Positions 53,988 through 63,571 are shown, counted from the first letter of the stretch. The stretch is 64,000 nt of DNA from Nocardia sp. CY41 (GCF_009829325.1 NZ_VUOS01000006.1:62001-126000), one strand, 5' to 3'. Made by a program: numbers and translations. Notes: generated by a model not told the origin, from the sequence alone.

Positions 53988-54480
53988 TCAGCGATGCGTC
54001 GCAGTGGCGAGGAATCCCAGCACCAGTTCGGCGAACTTGTCCGGGCACTCGATCTGCGGCATGTGGCCGATCCCGGCGAACAGGAAGGTCTCGGCGTGCG
54101 GGAGCAGTCCGCTGGCCGCTGTCAGGTGATGAGCGGGAAGGATCCGGTCGCGGTCTCCCCAGACGATCAGGGTGGGGCGTGGGTGCTCGCGGCGCGGGAC
54201 CGGCACGACATAGGACGGGGAGCGCTGCATCGTGACGTGGGCGGCGCGGTCCGCCATCGCAGGGACGAGCGTCACGGCTGTCGCGCCGCTACCGATGAGT
54301 TGGAAGACCCGCGCGCGCTCGCTTTGCGAGAGGCCGGCCCAGGGCGGGGCACAGGGAAGAGGCGGCAGGTCGGGGTCCGCCTCGCGGTTGATGGCGATAC
54401 AGGCTTCGGGGTGTTTGCGCATGTTTCGAGCGAACTCCTCGGCGGCGCTCGCGCAGCACTGATAGTCCAGATGCCCTGCC
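53988..54480 (-). pseudogene. Alpha/beta hydrolase C-terminal fragment
   Basis: The minus strand encodes the cap and C-terminal part of an alpha/beta hydrolase: PTLIVWGDRDRILPAHHL, then GIGHMPQIECPDKFAELV with the catalytic His. The nucleophile elbow GxSxG is missing, so it cannot be active. Confidence 0.7.
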
Positions 54481-54567
54481 CGACCATATTCTGTGCCAAC
54501 GGTGCTGCGTAGCAACGTGGCGGAGGGAACGCCGCGCCCACCGTTTTCGGCAACGTTGGAGGTGAGG

Positions 54568-55212
54568 TCAGCTGCGATACAGCCCGGGTTTGTCCGGTCG
54601 TGGCCCCGGTGTGGCATCGGCTCGGGAGGCGGGTTCCACAGGGCCCGGCGCGTCGGCTACACGCCGCCGACTGTCGACCTCGGCGGCGGCTCTGGTATCG
54701 ACCTCGCGTCGCGCGAAGGCGATATCGCGTGCGCTGCGCACGGACAATCGGCCGAGTGAGGTCGCGGCGAAGAACAGGATCAGCGCTCCGAGACCATAGA
54801 AGTAGGCCAGCTGTAGCAGGGCCCGTTTCAGGTCGGAGGTGGCGACGGGTTCGCCGACATCCCCGATTTTCAGTGTGTCCGCCAGTGTTGGCCCGATCAC
54901 GAACCACAAGCCCGCCGCCGCTGCCAGCCACGCGCCGAAGCTCGCCACGAGCCGGTTGCGGCTGGCCAGCATGAGCAATCCGCCGATGATCGCGGCGACG
55001 CCGGGCAACACCTGGAGCCACCCGCGCGCCGACGTCCACACCCACGGGTCGTCCGGAGTGAACGCGAAGTCAAAGTAGGGTCCGATGAACGGGATCAGCG
55101 CACCCCAGAGGCCCAGCAGTAGCACCGCGAGCCCGCCGAGGGCGCCCCGGCTACGGGGAATTCGAAGGGGACGACCGTGGTCTGCGTGAACGGTGTCGTC
55201 GACGTCTCTCAT
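54568..55212 (-). CDS. Four-TM membrane protein
   Basis: 214 aa. TM helices near 25-47, 58-80, 85-105 and 125-148, with the conserved-looking aromatic loop DDPWVWTSARGW. A long charged C-terminal tail (about 150-214) is rich in Arg, Ala and Pro. GGAGG precedes the ATG at 55212. An intact gene amid debris; function unknown. Confidence 0.65.
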   Translation of the reverse strand: MRDVDDTVHADHGRPLRIPRSRGALGGLAVLLLGLWGALIPFIGPYFDFAFTPDDPWVWTSARGWLQVLPGVAAIIGGLLMLASRNRLVASFGAWLAAAAGLWFVIGPTLADTLKIGDVGEPVATSDLKRALLQLAYFYGLGALILFFAATSLGRLSVRSARDIAFARREVDTRAAAEVDSRRRVADAPGPVEPASRADATPGPRPDKPGLYRS

Positions 55213-55385
55213 GACGCCTCCATTCGTCGAAGTAGGTTGCATATGCGGCCTACCCTTTGCGCACCGCCATACGCACGGAAACGCGTGCGGGTCCGCTGCC
55301 CGCGGTGATCGGCGGTTTCGAAGGCCATCGGCGGCCGCACGGATTATGCGCCTGCCGACCCGATCCCTTTCATCGGAGGATCGCC

Positions 55386-55619
55386 GTGGTCAGCCGCTTC
55401 CGGACCGTGATATCCGGCGGCCTCGCGTTCGGCGACGTACTGCTCGTGCCAGCGCTCGACGAGTGGAACCAGTTCGAACGCCGGTGGTCGTCCGCCCGGG
55501 CGGCTGCGGTTGCGGCGGTGTCCGGCTTGATCGGCCGGACCGGGATTATGGCAGTGATATCACGCTCGCGCAGGTCGGTGCGATCGGCGGCCGAGTCGGC
55601 TGCGGACCTGGAGCGTTGA
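55386..55619 (+). CDS. Hypothetical small basic protein
   Basis: 77 aa from GTG 55386, with GGAGGA five bases upstream. Contains GGLAFGDVLLVPALDEW and a helical Arg/Ala-rich end. Not recognised. It may be a genuine small gene or part of the surrounding debris. Confidence 0.4.
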   Translation: MVSRFRTVISGGLAFGDVLLVPALDEWNQFERRWSSARAAAVAAVSGLIGRTGIMAVISRSRRSVRSAAESAADLER

Positions 55620-56095
55620 TGGAACCTGGCAACGGATCCTGGACGAGGTGATCGTCGAGGAGGACTCGATCGGTTGTGTTCAGGTTTTGAGTGCGGTGGC
55701 GCGGACGTCGTCGTTGGATGGTGGGGTACTTGCGGGGTGCGTATGCGAAGAATCTGGGCGATCCGGGGTGGGAGGATTCATCGCGGAGTTGTGTGCGGAG
55801 ACTGAGAGTTTCGCGTCGTTGTGGGCGTTGAATGATGTGGCGGTGCAGGTGAGTAGGCGGTGGGGGAGTTGGAGATGTTCTTGACGAGTAGGTCGTTGCC
55901 GTCGGTGCCGAATGCGTGGATGCAGGTGTACATGCCGGTCGATGAGGTGGCGTGGGGCACGTTACGGGCGTTGTTGGCGATGAGTCTGAGGGAGCGGCGG
56001 CGTCCGTGGGTGGAGAATCGCGAGTTGTATCACGCTGCGGCGGGCTGAGTGCCGGGGCTCGCGGAAGCCACTCTCGAGGAGCCGGAGCCCCTTCC
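55620..56095 (+). pseudogene. Gene debris, possibly an HTH/MmyB-type regulator fragment
   Basis: An open segment FIAELCAETESFASLWALND recalls the start of the MmyB-like ligand-binding domain of XRE regulators. A second frame, VPNAWMQVYMPVDEVAWGTL, ends NRELYHAAAG. G-ending codons (GTG, TTG) dominate here, unlike the C-rich usage around it. No intact gene. Confidence 0.3.
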
Positions 56096-56099
56096 GCCC

Positions 56100-56335
56100 G
56101 TGGATGCCTTGGACAGTCCGGAGCATGCCATTGCGAAGGGGTTGCTCGGGATCAGGTGTTCGACCGCGTATCCCGGGCTGCCGGACAACCTGGCCGCGAT
56201 CCGGTTCGGCCTGCACTACCGGAGTCACCGCATCGACGTCGACCTCGACCACACCCGGCTTCGGCTGACCAGCCGCCCCAGCGCCACCACCGCCGACATC
56301 CCGGTCGAGGCCGCCGGAATCCGAACCACCCTGGG
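56100..56335 (+). pseudogene. Possible GH65 glycoside hydrolase/phosphorylase C-terminal fragment
   Basis: Encodes LPDNLAAIRFGLHYRSHRID, VDLDHTRLRLTSRPS and PVEAAG, which fits the beta-sandwich C-terminal domain of GH65 trehalose/maltose phosphorylases. The catalytic barrel is absent. Identification is by pattern only. Confidence 0.4.
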
Positions 56336-56642
56336 CAGCTCCGGGACTTCCCGCTCGCACCGACCGGGCATACCACCACCGAACGGATACCTCACCGGGT
56401 CCCGTGACCCGGGGATGGATGAGCAGCGCTGAATCTCGAATCGGACCGGATTCCGCACACGATCATGATGTGGCCGCACCAGCAGCCGGGCATCATGGCG
56501 CCGATGCCACGGTGGCCTGACCGTCCGCTCGTCCGATACCCGAGACCGCGGGTTGGACCGTGTCGGACACCCCATGTCTGTCTGAGGTGATGGCCGGGCA
56601 CAGCCGTTTTCGAGGCTGGGTCTGGAGCCCGGCGGCCTTGTC
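56336..56642. other. Intergenic region, no gene seen
   Basis: About 300 bp before the 3' end of the copper ATPase gene. Nothing recognised. Confidence 0.35.
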
Positions 56643-59135
56643 CTACGCGATCACCGGCGTTGCCTCGGAGGTTCCAGTGTGCGCCGGCTTGGATGTCGGA
56701 AGCCGGAGTCGTTTGAGGGCGAGCGCGTTGACGGCGACGATGAGGCTGGAACCGGACATGGACAAAGCGGCGATCTCCGGGCGCAGCATCAGGCCGAATG
56801 CGGGTTCGAAGACGCCGGCGGCGATAGGCAGGGCGATGGTGTTGTACCCGATCGCCCAGGCCAGATTCTGGCGCATCTTGCCCAGCGTGCCGCGGCCGAT
56901 ACGCAGGGCGGTGGGCACGTCGAGCGGGTCGGAGCGCATCAGCACGACATCGGCGGTTTCGATGGCCACGTCGGTACCTGCGCCGATGGCGATGCCCAGG
57001 TCGGCCCGGGCGAGGGCGGGAGCGTCGTTGACGCCGTCGCCGACCATGGCGACCCGGCGGCCGCCGCGTTGTAGTTCCGCGATCTCGGCGGCTTTGTCGC
57101 CCGGCAGTACTTCGGCGATGACGGTGTCGATGCCGAGCCGTTCGGCGATGCGCTTCGCCGTGGCTTCGTTGTCACCGGTCAGCATGACCACCTCGATCCC
57201 GAGATCGTGCAGCGCGGCGACGGCCGCTGGTGAGGTTTCGCGGGGCGCGTCGGCGATGCCGATGACCGCCGCCGGTTTGCCGTCCACCGTGGCGATCACT
57301 GCGGTGCGTCCGGTGGCGGACAGTTCGTCGCGGCGGGCGGCCAGCGCGCCGAGGTCGATGCCTTCTCGTTCGGCCAGCCGCCGGTTACCGACGACGACAC
57401 GGCGGCCTTCGACCTCGGCGATCGCACCGTGGCCGGGGACGTTCTCGAACGCTTCGGCCCGAACCTGGCCGACCCCTGCTTTGTCCGCGTAGCGGACGAC
57501 GGCCTGGGCGAGGGGGTGTTCGGATTCGCGTTCCACCGCGGCGATCAGGCGCAGCAGCTCTGCTTCACCGATGCTGGCGGTGATGAGGTCGGTGACCTCG
57601 GGTTCGCCCTTGGTGAGCGTTCCGGTCTTGTCCATCACCACCGTATGGATGCGGGCCGAAGTCTCCAGCGCCATCGCGTTTTTGAACAGCACACCGCGTT
57701 TGGCGCCGAGCCCGGTGCCGACCATGATCGCGGTGGGTGTGGCCAGCCCGAGGGCGTCCGGACAGGTGATGACCACGACGGTGATCGCGAACAGGATCGC
57801 CGCCGAGAAGGGACGATCGGAGAGCAGGAGCCAGGCCGCCAGCGTGCCCGCACCACCGATCAGCGCGACGAGCACCAGCCAGAACGCCGCCTTGTCGGCC
57901 AGACGCTGGCCGGGGGCCTTCGAATTCTGGGCTTCCTGCACGAGTTGCACGATCTGCGCCAGCGCGGTGTCCGCGCCGACCTTGGTCGCGCGCACGCGCA
58001 GGGTGCCGTTGGTGTTGATGGCGGCGCCGATGACCACCGAGCCGGGAGCCTTGTGCACCGGCAGGCTTTCGCCGGTGACCATCGATTCGTCGACCTCGCT
58101 CTCACCGTCCTCGACGATGCCGTCGACGGCGATCTTCGCGCCCGGACGCACCAGCAGCAGATCACCGACCGCCACGTCGGCCGTGGGGATCTCGACAGGT
58201 TCGCCGTCGCGCAACACCAGCGCTTTCGGCGGCGCGAGGTCGAGGAGGGTGCGGATGGCGTCGTTGGCGCCGCCGCGGGCGCGCATCTCGAACCAGTGCC
58301 CGAGCAGTACGAACGCGGCCAGCACGGTGGCGGCCTCGTAGAACACTTCGCCGCCGCCGGTGAGCGTGATCACCAGCGAATACAGCCAGCCCGAGCCGAT
58401 CGCGACCGCGACCAGCACCATCATGTCCAGCGTGCGGGCCCGCAGCGCCCGCACGGCGCCGTCGAAGAAGATCCACGACGAGTAGAAGATGACCGGCAGG
58501 CTGAGCAGGAGCGCCCAGAGGTCTTCGCGCAGCCCGAACGGAACCGGCACGTCCAGCCCCAGAACGTCTCTGCCGATGGGCGACCAGATCACGATCGGGA
58601 TCGAAAACACCAGCGCGACCAGGAACCGGTTGCGCATGTCGGCGACCATGGCCGCCATCGACATCCCGGCATGCCCGCCGTGACCCATCGCCTCGTGTGG
58701 TGAACGCAGGTCGCCGGCGCCTGCCGGGTGTTCGGTGCGAGCAGGGGCTGCCATGGTGTGGGCGACATCGTCGATAGGCTTCGCAGTCCCCGGCTGACCA
58801 GCCTGTCCGGCGTGGACGTGGTGCGCGTCGACGGTGGGTGGATCCGGCTCGGTCAGCGGGTCGCAGATGTGGGCGGGCATCGAGCGTCCGGCGCAGTGGT
58901 AGCCGCATTCGATCACCCAGTCCCGCAACGCCGCAATCGTGGTCCGGGTCTGGTCGTAGACCACGGTGGCGGTCTGCGCCACCGGGTTGACCTCGACTCG
59001 ATGCACCCCGGGGCGGCGGGCGAGCCGGGCGGCGACAACGTTCTGCTGCGAGGCGAACAGCATGCCACGCACGTCGAGCACCGCGGTGGCGCTCTCCTTC
59101 GGCGGGGGTAGACGGGTCTCGGTATGGCTGGGCAC
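56643..59135 (-). CDS. P1B-type copper/heavy-metal ATPase with CPD motif
   Basis: 830 aa metal efflux ATPase. A degenerate HMA-like domain (about 18-82) lacks the usual CxxC (GMLFASQ instead) but ends CGYHCAG. A His/Met-rich linker (about 105-160, [10 protein letters not shown]) precedes eight TM helices. Catalytic marks are TGES (A-domain, about 354-357), TCPD at 457-460 in the ion path, D502 in DKTGT, SEHPLA and GDGVNDAP. Asp replaces the second Cys of the CPC motif, so metal selectivity is uncertain, though context points to copper. GTG 59135 is decided by GGAGGAGGGAT. It follows the SHOCT gene by 56 bp, under the RicR-type operator at 59646. Confidence 0.9.
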   Translation of the reverse strand: MPSHTETRLPPPKESATAVLDVRGMLFASQQNVVAARLARRPGVHRVEVNPVAQTATVVYDQTRTTIAALRDWVIECGYHCAGRSMPAHICDPLTEPDPPTVDAHHVHAGQAGQPGTAKPIDDVAHTMAAPARTEHPAGAGDLRSPHEAMGHGGHAGMSMAAMVADMRNRFLVALVFSIPIVIWSPIGRDVLGLDVPVPFGLREDLWALLLSLPVIFYSSWIFFDGAVRALRARTLDMMVLVAVAIGSGWLYSLVITLTGGGEVFYEAATVLAAFVLLGHWFEMRARGGANDAIRTLLDLAPPKALVLRDGEPVEIPTADVAVGDLLLVRPGAKIAVDGIVEDGESEVDESMVTGESLPVHKAPGSVVIGAAINTNGTLRVRATKVGADTALAQIVQLVQEAQNSKAPGQRLADKAAFWLVLVALIGGAGTLAAWLLLSDRPFSAAILFAITVVVITCPDALGLATPTAIMVGTGLGAKRGVLFKNAMALETSARIHTVVMDKTGTLTKGEPEVTDLITASIGEAELLRLIAAVERESEHPLAQAVVRYADKAGVGQVRAEAFENVPGHGAIAEVEGRRVVVGNRRLAEREGIDLGALAARRDELSATGRTAVIATVDGKPAAVIGIADAPRETSPAAVAALHDLGIEVVMLTGDNEATAKRIAERLGIDTVIAEVLPGDKAAEIAELQRGGRRVAMVGDGVNDAPALARADLGIAIGAGTDVAIETADVVLMRSDPLDVPTALRIGRGTLGKMRQNLAWAIGYNTIALPIAAGVFEPAFGLMLRPEIAALSMSGSSLIVAVNALALKRLRLPTSKPAHTGTSEATPVIA

Positions 59136-59191
59136 AGGATCCCTCCTCCAGGAGGCGGTAGTCGACCGTATTCGGTGAGGAGTACTACTCC

Positions 59192-59488
59192 CTAGAGGTC
59201 GCCGGGGCTGTTCGCACCGGGGCCGGGGCCGATACCGCCACGCAGCGTAGCCAGGCGATGGTGGTATTCGTCGGCATCGATCTCACCGCGGGCGAATCGC
59301 TCGGCCAGCACGTGCTCGGCGCTGGGGCGCACGATCGGCGCGCCGCCGACCGGCGCCGACGGCTGCGCCAAGTACCGGACTGTGAGGATCACCCCGGCGA
59401 GCACCAGAACCCAGAACAAAACCATGCCCACGGTCATGAGCGCGTAACCCCACCCACTCATCCCTTCGTCGCCATACCAGAACATCAT
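59192..59488 (-). CDS. SHOCT-domain membrane protein of the copper locus
   Basis: 98 aa. One TM helix (about 16-40) preceded by a short Met/Trp-rich segment ([15 protein letters not shown]), and a C-terminal SHOCT domain (about 62-88, [19 protein letters not shown]). Such proteins accompany copper ATPases in actinobacteria. ATG 59488 is chosen because AAGGAG lies 6 bases upstream; ATG 59503 would place that site inside the gene. First gene of the operator-controlled operon with the ATPase. Confidence 0.85.
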   Translation of the reverse strand: MMFWYGDEGMSGWGYALMTVGMVLFWVLVLAGVILTVRYLAQPSAPVGGAPIVRPSAEHVLAERFARGEIDADEYHHRLATLRGGIGPGPGANSPGDL

Positions 59489-59645
59489 CGGAAGCTCCTT
59501 CATCGAGGCAAATCATCGGCGTCGTCGCGACCTCCCATCCCGGTGACGTGTCAGCCTGGGCGTGCGATCGACGCCCTCTACGATCCGCGCCGCCGACCGC
59601 GGCAACTAGAGACCAGGTGCCCTTTCCGACGCATCCGAAGGTCCC

Positions 59646-59660
59646 TACCCCCCTTGGGTA
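59646..59660 (-). promoter_or_regulatory. RicR-type copper operator TACCC-N5-GGGTA
   Basis: TACCC-CCCTT-GGGTA exactly matches the TACCC-N5-GGGTA site of the CsoR-family regulator RicR. It lies 158 bp upstream of the SHOCT gene and so should make SHOCT-ATPase expression copper-inducible. On the minus strand a TAATAC hexamer overlaps one arm and may be the -10 element. Confidence 0.85.
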
Positions 59661-59774
59661 TTACCGCGCAGACTCGACGCATACGCCGCCGACCTACTGT
59701 CACCGGCTCCGGAAGGGGACGTTTTTGTTGCGCTACCCGTCGTGCCGAGCCGGGTGAGGGAGCTGGCGTGCGTG

Positions 59775-59852
59775 TCACATCGGTTGCCCCATCATCGGGC
59801 AACCACCCATCAGGCCGCACATCCATTGACACAACATGTGCATGGGGTTCAT
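59775..59852 (-). CDS. 25-aa Met/Cys-rich peptide, candidate copper-binding micropeptide
   Basis: 25 codons from ATG 59852 to TGA. Met at 1, 4, 6, 11, 15, 20, 21 and 25; Cys at 8, 12 and 18; His at 5; Trp at 10. Eleven of 25 residues are thioether or thiol ligands, as expected for Cu(I) binding, and no Lys, Arg, Asp or Glu is present. AGAAGGA lies 10 bases upstream of the ATG. An exact RicR-type operator lies 90 bp upstream. RicR regulons encode small copper-binding or copper-induced products (MymT, SocAB), but this peptide does not resemble MymT. It may buffer copper or act in the membrane. Confidence 0.65.
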   Translation of the reverse strand: MNPMHMLCQWMCGLMGGCPMMGQPM

Positions 59853-59941
59853 GACGTCGATTTCCTTCTCGTCGAGCGATCCGGCCGCAGTGGCCGGTCC
59901 GCAAGGTTGGTCGTGCGGTGTCGTCGAGGTTGCCGCGTCGA

Positions 59942-59956
59942 TACCCCGCAAGGGTA
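59942..59956. promoter_or_regulatory. RicR-type copper operator TACCC-N5-GGGTA, second copy
   Basis: TACCC-CGCAA-GGGTA is an exact match. It lies between the divergent micropeptide (start 59852) and DUF2933-like gene (start 60074), so it can control both. The flank AGGTCCCTACCC is shared with the first copy in inverted orientation, so the two sites arose by duplication. Confidence 0.85.
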
Positions 59957-60073
59957 GGGACCTTTGGCGGTCGGATGGAGGTCCTTCGGCGCCCCTCGAG
60001 GCGACCTCGTCCCATCTTCGGCGACCGGTGTGCGAGCGCAGACTCGAGGTGATCGCGAGAGAAGGGAAATGCG

Positions 60074-60298
60074 ATGAACACCCGGCATCTTCCGTGGTAC
60101 GCGTTGGCGTTGGCCGTGCTGGTCGCCGGTCTGGCCATTTCCGGAGTGTCGATGTCGACACTGCTGGTGCTGCTGGTGGTGCTGGCCTGCCCGCTGATGA
60201 TGATGTTCATGATGGGCGGCCAGGGACACGGCAACGACGACCAGTCACGCCAGATGAGCAAAAGCCACGACCACGACCCCACCTCCGACCGACCGTAA
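60074..60298 (+). CDS. DUF2933-like small membrane protein
   Basis: 74 aa. Two hydrophobic stretches (about 9-27 and 28-42), then CPLMMMFMMGGQGHGND, a Cys/Met/His cluster typical of DUF2933 proteins from metal-resistance loci, and a His/Asp-rich tail (SHDHDPTSD). AGAGAAGGG upstream of the ATG is the likely ribosome site. Transcribed away from the second operator, divergent from the micropeptide. A role in copper binding at the membrane is inferred. Confidence 0.82.
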   Translation: MNTRHLPWYALALAVLVAGLAISGVSMSTLLVLLVVLACPLMMMFMMGGQGHGNDDQSRQMSKSHDHDPTSDRP

Positions 60299-60320
60299 CC
60301 GTGCCGCTGAACGGGACCGT

Positions 60321-60657
60321 ACGAAGGTTCGCCACCCACAGTACGACGGGTTTCTGCTGGTGATGATCGGGTTCCTCTTGCAGTGGCCGACCACTTCGGT
60401 TCCGGATCGCGATCTGGGCCTACGTGCGGTTGGCGCACAGCCACGAACGTGAGGTCGCCGCCCACTTCGGCGATGAATGGGCCGCCTACGCCGCGCGGGT
60501 ACCGGCGTCTGTGCCACGGCTGTCTCGCGCCGGGGACGAGCGGCCGTGGCGCGACGACTCACCATCGGTACGACGAGCGGTCAGCGGGCTACACGGGAAT
60601 ACCGCACGTGACGAACCGTTCCGGCAGCGGGCTCGATCACCGCATCTGATCAACTGA
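60321..60657 (+). pseudogene. Isoprenylcysteine methyltransferase-like gene remnant
   Basis: Encodes VRHPQYDGFLLVMIGFLLQW, the SAM-binding end helix of ICMT/PEMT-like methyltransferases. A small deletion/frameshift follows, then YVRLAHSHEREVAAHFGDEW and AAYAARVPASVPRL. The N-terminal half is missing. Such genes commonly accompany DUF2933 and copper ATPases, so it was probably part of this island. Confidence 0.75.
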
Positions 60658-60669
60658 GCGGAGCACTCG

Positions 60670-61422
60670 ATGTCCACACAGCATGCCCGGTCTGACACTC
60701 CAACCACCGAAATGCTCACAACGGCGACGACCTGTGCGCCGGTGTTGACCGCCACGGGGATCGGGAAATCGTTCCGTCGTGGCGGGTGGCCCTTCGCGTC
60801 GAGGCAGATTGTGCTGCGCGGCGTGGACCTGGCGTTGTGCCCCGGTGAGGTGGTGGGAATGGTCGGGGAGAACGGGTCGGGCAAATCGACGGTGATGAAG
60901 ATCCTGGTGGGCGAACTGCAACCGGACACCGGCACCGTCACCCGATCCGGGCTGCTCGGATACTGCCCGCAGCAGCCGGTGATCTACGAACGGTTGACCT
61001 GTGACGAGCACATCGAACTGTTCGCCCGCGCCTACCGGATGACCCGGGCGGATCAACAGCGCGCAGAGCGAGAACTGTATGCGGCGTTGGGTTTCGAGCG
61101 TTACGCCCGGACCAGGGCGGATCGTCTGTCCGGCGGGACGCTGGCCAAACTGAATCTCACCCTCGCCCTGCTGGCCGATCCCGCCGTGCTGCTGCTCGAC
61201 GAGCCCTACGCCGGATTCGACTGGGACACCTACCTGAAATTCTGGGATCTGGTCGCTCACCGCCGCGCCGCGGGCCGCTCGGTGCTGATCATCAGTCACT
61301 TCGTCGCCGACGAGGACCGCTTCGACCGCATCCTGGAACTACGCGACGGGCAGGTGACACCGCGAATCGCCGGCGCTGCGGCATCGGACCGACCGCCCTC
61401 GACCAGCGAGCCGCGGCCATGA
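60670..61422 (+). CDS. ABC transporter ATP-binding protein
   Basis: 250 aa. Walker A GENGSGKST, Q-loop GYCPQQP, signature LSGGTLAK, Walker B AVLLLDEPYAGFD and H-loop ISHFVADE. The DrrA/CcmA-type group. The stop overlaps the permease start (ATGA), so they are co-translated. No RicR site precedes it directly; read-through from the DUF2933 promoter is possible. Confidence 0.9.
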   Translation: MSTQHARSDTPTTEMLTTATTCAPVLTATGIGKSFRRGGWPFASRQIVLRGVDLALCPGEVVGMVGENGSGKSTVMKILVGELQPDTGTVTRSGLLGYCPQQPVIYERLTCDEHIELFARAYRMTRADQQRAERELYAALGFERYARTRADRLSGGTLAKLNLTLALLADPAVLLLDEPYAGFDWDTYLKFWDLVAHRRAAGRSVLIISHFVADEDRFDRILELRDGQVTPRIAGAAASDRPPSTSEPRP

Positions 61423-62909
61423 AACGATCCGTCCTGCCCTACGTGCGGGCCTTCGTCACCGATTACGCCCGCAACCCAGTGAACCTGGTGGTGCTGGTGC
61501 TCGTGCCCGCACTGTTCGTGTTCGTCGCCGCGGGAACGATCTCCGATGCCATGGAACTGCTCGGCGGTATCGAGATGTCGGTGGAGACCGCGACAGTGGG
61601 CTGGTCAGCTGGTTTCCTCGCGGGCCTGGCGATGTACTTCCAGATCCGCGCTGCCCGCGCCGCCGACCGGCGGCTGGTGGTCGCCGGGCTGGCGCCCGGA
61701 CGACTGGTCGCCGCCCGCGCCGCTACGGGACTGCTGCTTGCCGCGCTGGTGTCGGCGGTGTCGCTGGCGGCGTTGACCGCGCGCACCGGCCTCGACCACC
61801 CGCTCCGCACGATCGCCGGGACGCTGATGTTCGCGGTGATCTATCTGGCCATCGGCGCCGTGCTCGGGGTGCTGGCCACCAACCCGGTCAACGGCGCGGT
61901 GCTGGTGTTGTTCGTGTGGATCATCGACGTGTTCTTCGGGCCCTCCCGCATGGGCACCGACCAAACCTTCATTCGCTGGTTGCCGACGCATTTCGTGACC
62001 TTGTGGATGATCGACCTGCCCTCCGGGCACGGCGGACGGATCACCGACCTCGGCTACGCCCTGCTGTGGTTGATCGCGGCGGTCGCAGTCGGCTCGGTCG
62101 TGCTTGTCCGCGCCGCCCGCGCCGCGCCGCCCGCGCGCCGCCCGTCCGGGCAGTTGGTCACCGGCCTGCGGTTGGGTCTGGTCGATCTGCGCCGCAACCC
62201 GGCGCTGCTGGCGTTGCTGGTGGTCGTGCCGGTGGTGTTCATCCTGCTCGCCAAGGTGACCACCCCAGAACGCACCATTGCGATCTCGGTGCGTCACGGC
62301 GATCGGACCGTTGCCGACACATTCTGGTTCCCCGAGGTACACGCGGGCACGATGGCACCTATCGCGGTCGCCGCGTTGGCCACCCTGGCCGGGCTGTTCG
62401 TGGTGGCCGACTCCGAGGCTGGTGATCGAAGACTGCGGCTGGCTGGATACCGCCGCAGTGTACTGCTCGCCGTTCGTTTCGGCGTCCTCACGGTCGCGGC
62501 GGCGGTCATCGGCCTCGCCGCCCTCGCGATCACAGCGACGGTCTTCACGCCCGCGCAGTGGGCCGGATTCATCACCGCCCTCATGCTCGCCGCGATCACC
62601 TACGGCCTGATCGGGATGATTCTCGCGCCGCTGTTCGGCCGCGTCGCCGGCGTCTTCGTCGCCTTCCTGATCCCGTTCCTGGACCTCGGCCTGATCCAGA
62701 GCCCGATGCTGCGCCCCGAACCCGCTCCCTGGGCGCGGCTCTGGCCCGGATACGCGAGCACCCGATTACTGTTCGACACCGGCCTGACCACCGACTTCGA
62801 CCTGCCCGCAACGCTGCTGCTCGCCCTGGCCTGGCCGAGCGGCTTGGTGGTGATCGCAGCCGTGCTCTTCGGTCGTGGCACGCGAGCGCGACCGCGCCTG
62901 GGCATCTGA
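61419..62909 (+). CDS. ABC-2-type permease
   Basis: 496 aa with 12 predicted TM helices in two homologous halves (about 15-230 and 250-490), each with the ABC-2 pattern. It pairs with the ATPase at 60670 to form an exporter. Substrate unknown; location beside the copper genes is suggestive only. Confidence 0.85.
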   Translation: MKRSVLPYVRAFVTDYARNPVNLVVLVLVPALFVFVAAGTISDAMELLGGIEMSVETATVGWSAGFLAGLAMYFQIRAARAADRRLVVAGLAPGRLVAARAATGLLLAALVSAVSLAALTARTGLDHPLRTIAGTLMFAVIYLAIGAVLGVLATNPVNGAVLVLFVWIIDVFFGPSRMGTDQTFIRWLPTHFVTLWMIDLPSGHGGRITDLGYALLWLIAAVAVGSVVLVRAARAAPPARRPSGQLVTGLRLGLVDLRRNPALLALLVVVPVVFILLAKVTTPERTIAISVRHGDRTVADTFWFPEVHAGTMAPIAVAALATLAGLFVVADSEAGDRRLRLAGYRRSVLLAVRFGVLTVAAAVIGLAALAITATVFTPAQWAGFITALMLAAITYGLIGMILAPLFGRVAGVFVAFLIPFLDLGLIQSPMLRPEPAPWARLWPGYASTRLLFDTGLTTDFDLPATLLLALAWPSGLVVIAAVLFGRGTRARPRLGI

Positions 62910-62924
62910 TCGGGACAAGCGCCG

Positions 62925-63527
62925 GTGAAGATCGCGATAAACGAAGTCCAGCAGTGGGAACACACAGCGTGCCTACGGCTGCATCCAGAACATGAGCTGA
63001 TCTGCTCCTCCGCGCCGCTGGACACGCATACCGCGGCCGACGCCGACGTGCCAAGCACGTTCATCCGCTCGCGGCTCGACGCCGATGTGCTCGAACGGTT
63101 CCCGAAGCTGCAACTGGTGGCCACCCGGTCCACCGGCTACGACCATATCGATCTCGGGTACTGTGCCGCGCACGGCATCACCGTCAGCAATGTTCCCGAC
63201 TACGGCGACTCCACCGTCGCCGAACACGTCTTCGCCTTGATCCTCGGCCTCGCCCGGCACCTCGTCGACGCGGCCGAACGCACCCGCCGCGGCGGGTTCT
63301 CCCAGGCCGGACTGCGCGGATTCGAGCTGCGCGGCAAGACCCTGGAGTTCTCAGATGCGCTCTCAGACATGGATGCTTGGGTAGTCACGGCCACAAAAGC
63401 CAATCAGCCCCGGCTGCATCGCTGGGCCGGCACCATCGTCACCGGACTTGTCACGCCCGGGCGGAGGCGTGAAGCCGCGGCCATCGAAACAGTTCGCCCG
63501 CGAGGCGGCGGCCGTGGTTCCGGCTGA
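62925..63527 (+). pseudogene. D-2-hydroxyacid dehydrogenase, 3'-truncated
   Basis: From GTG 62925 about 140 residues match the N-terminal catalytic part of D-lactate-dehydrogenase-like enzymes: RSTGYDHIDLGYCAAHGI, VSNVPDYGDSTVAEHVFALI and GFELRGKTL. The sequence leaves the family exactly before the NAD-binding GxGxxG motif and continues in unrelated sequence to 63527. Without the Rossmann core it cannot act as a dehydrogenase. Confidence 0.78.
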
Positions 63528-63571
63528 GGTGGTGTGCAGGACCGAGGGCGCCCGAAGGGGGTGACCCGGGA

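Noticed and set aside
55778..55960. Minus-strand small protein in the debris region
   Set aside because: Open with C-rich third positions but no ribosome site or recognisable product; cannot be separated from its plus-strand counterpart.
59149..59190. GGAGTA-C-TACTCC inverted repeat near the ATPase start as another LysM-type palindrome
   Set aside because: Different core and spacing; lies inside the copper operon, not upstream of a LysM gene.
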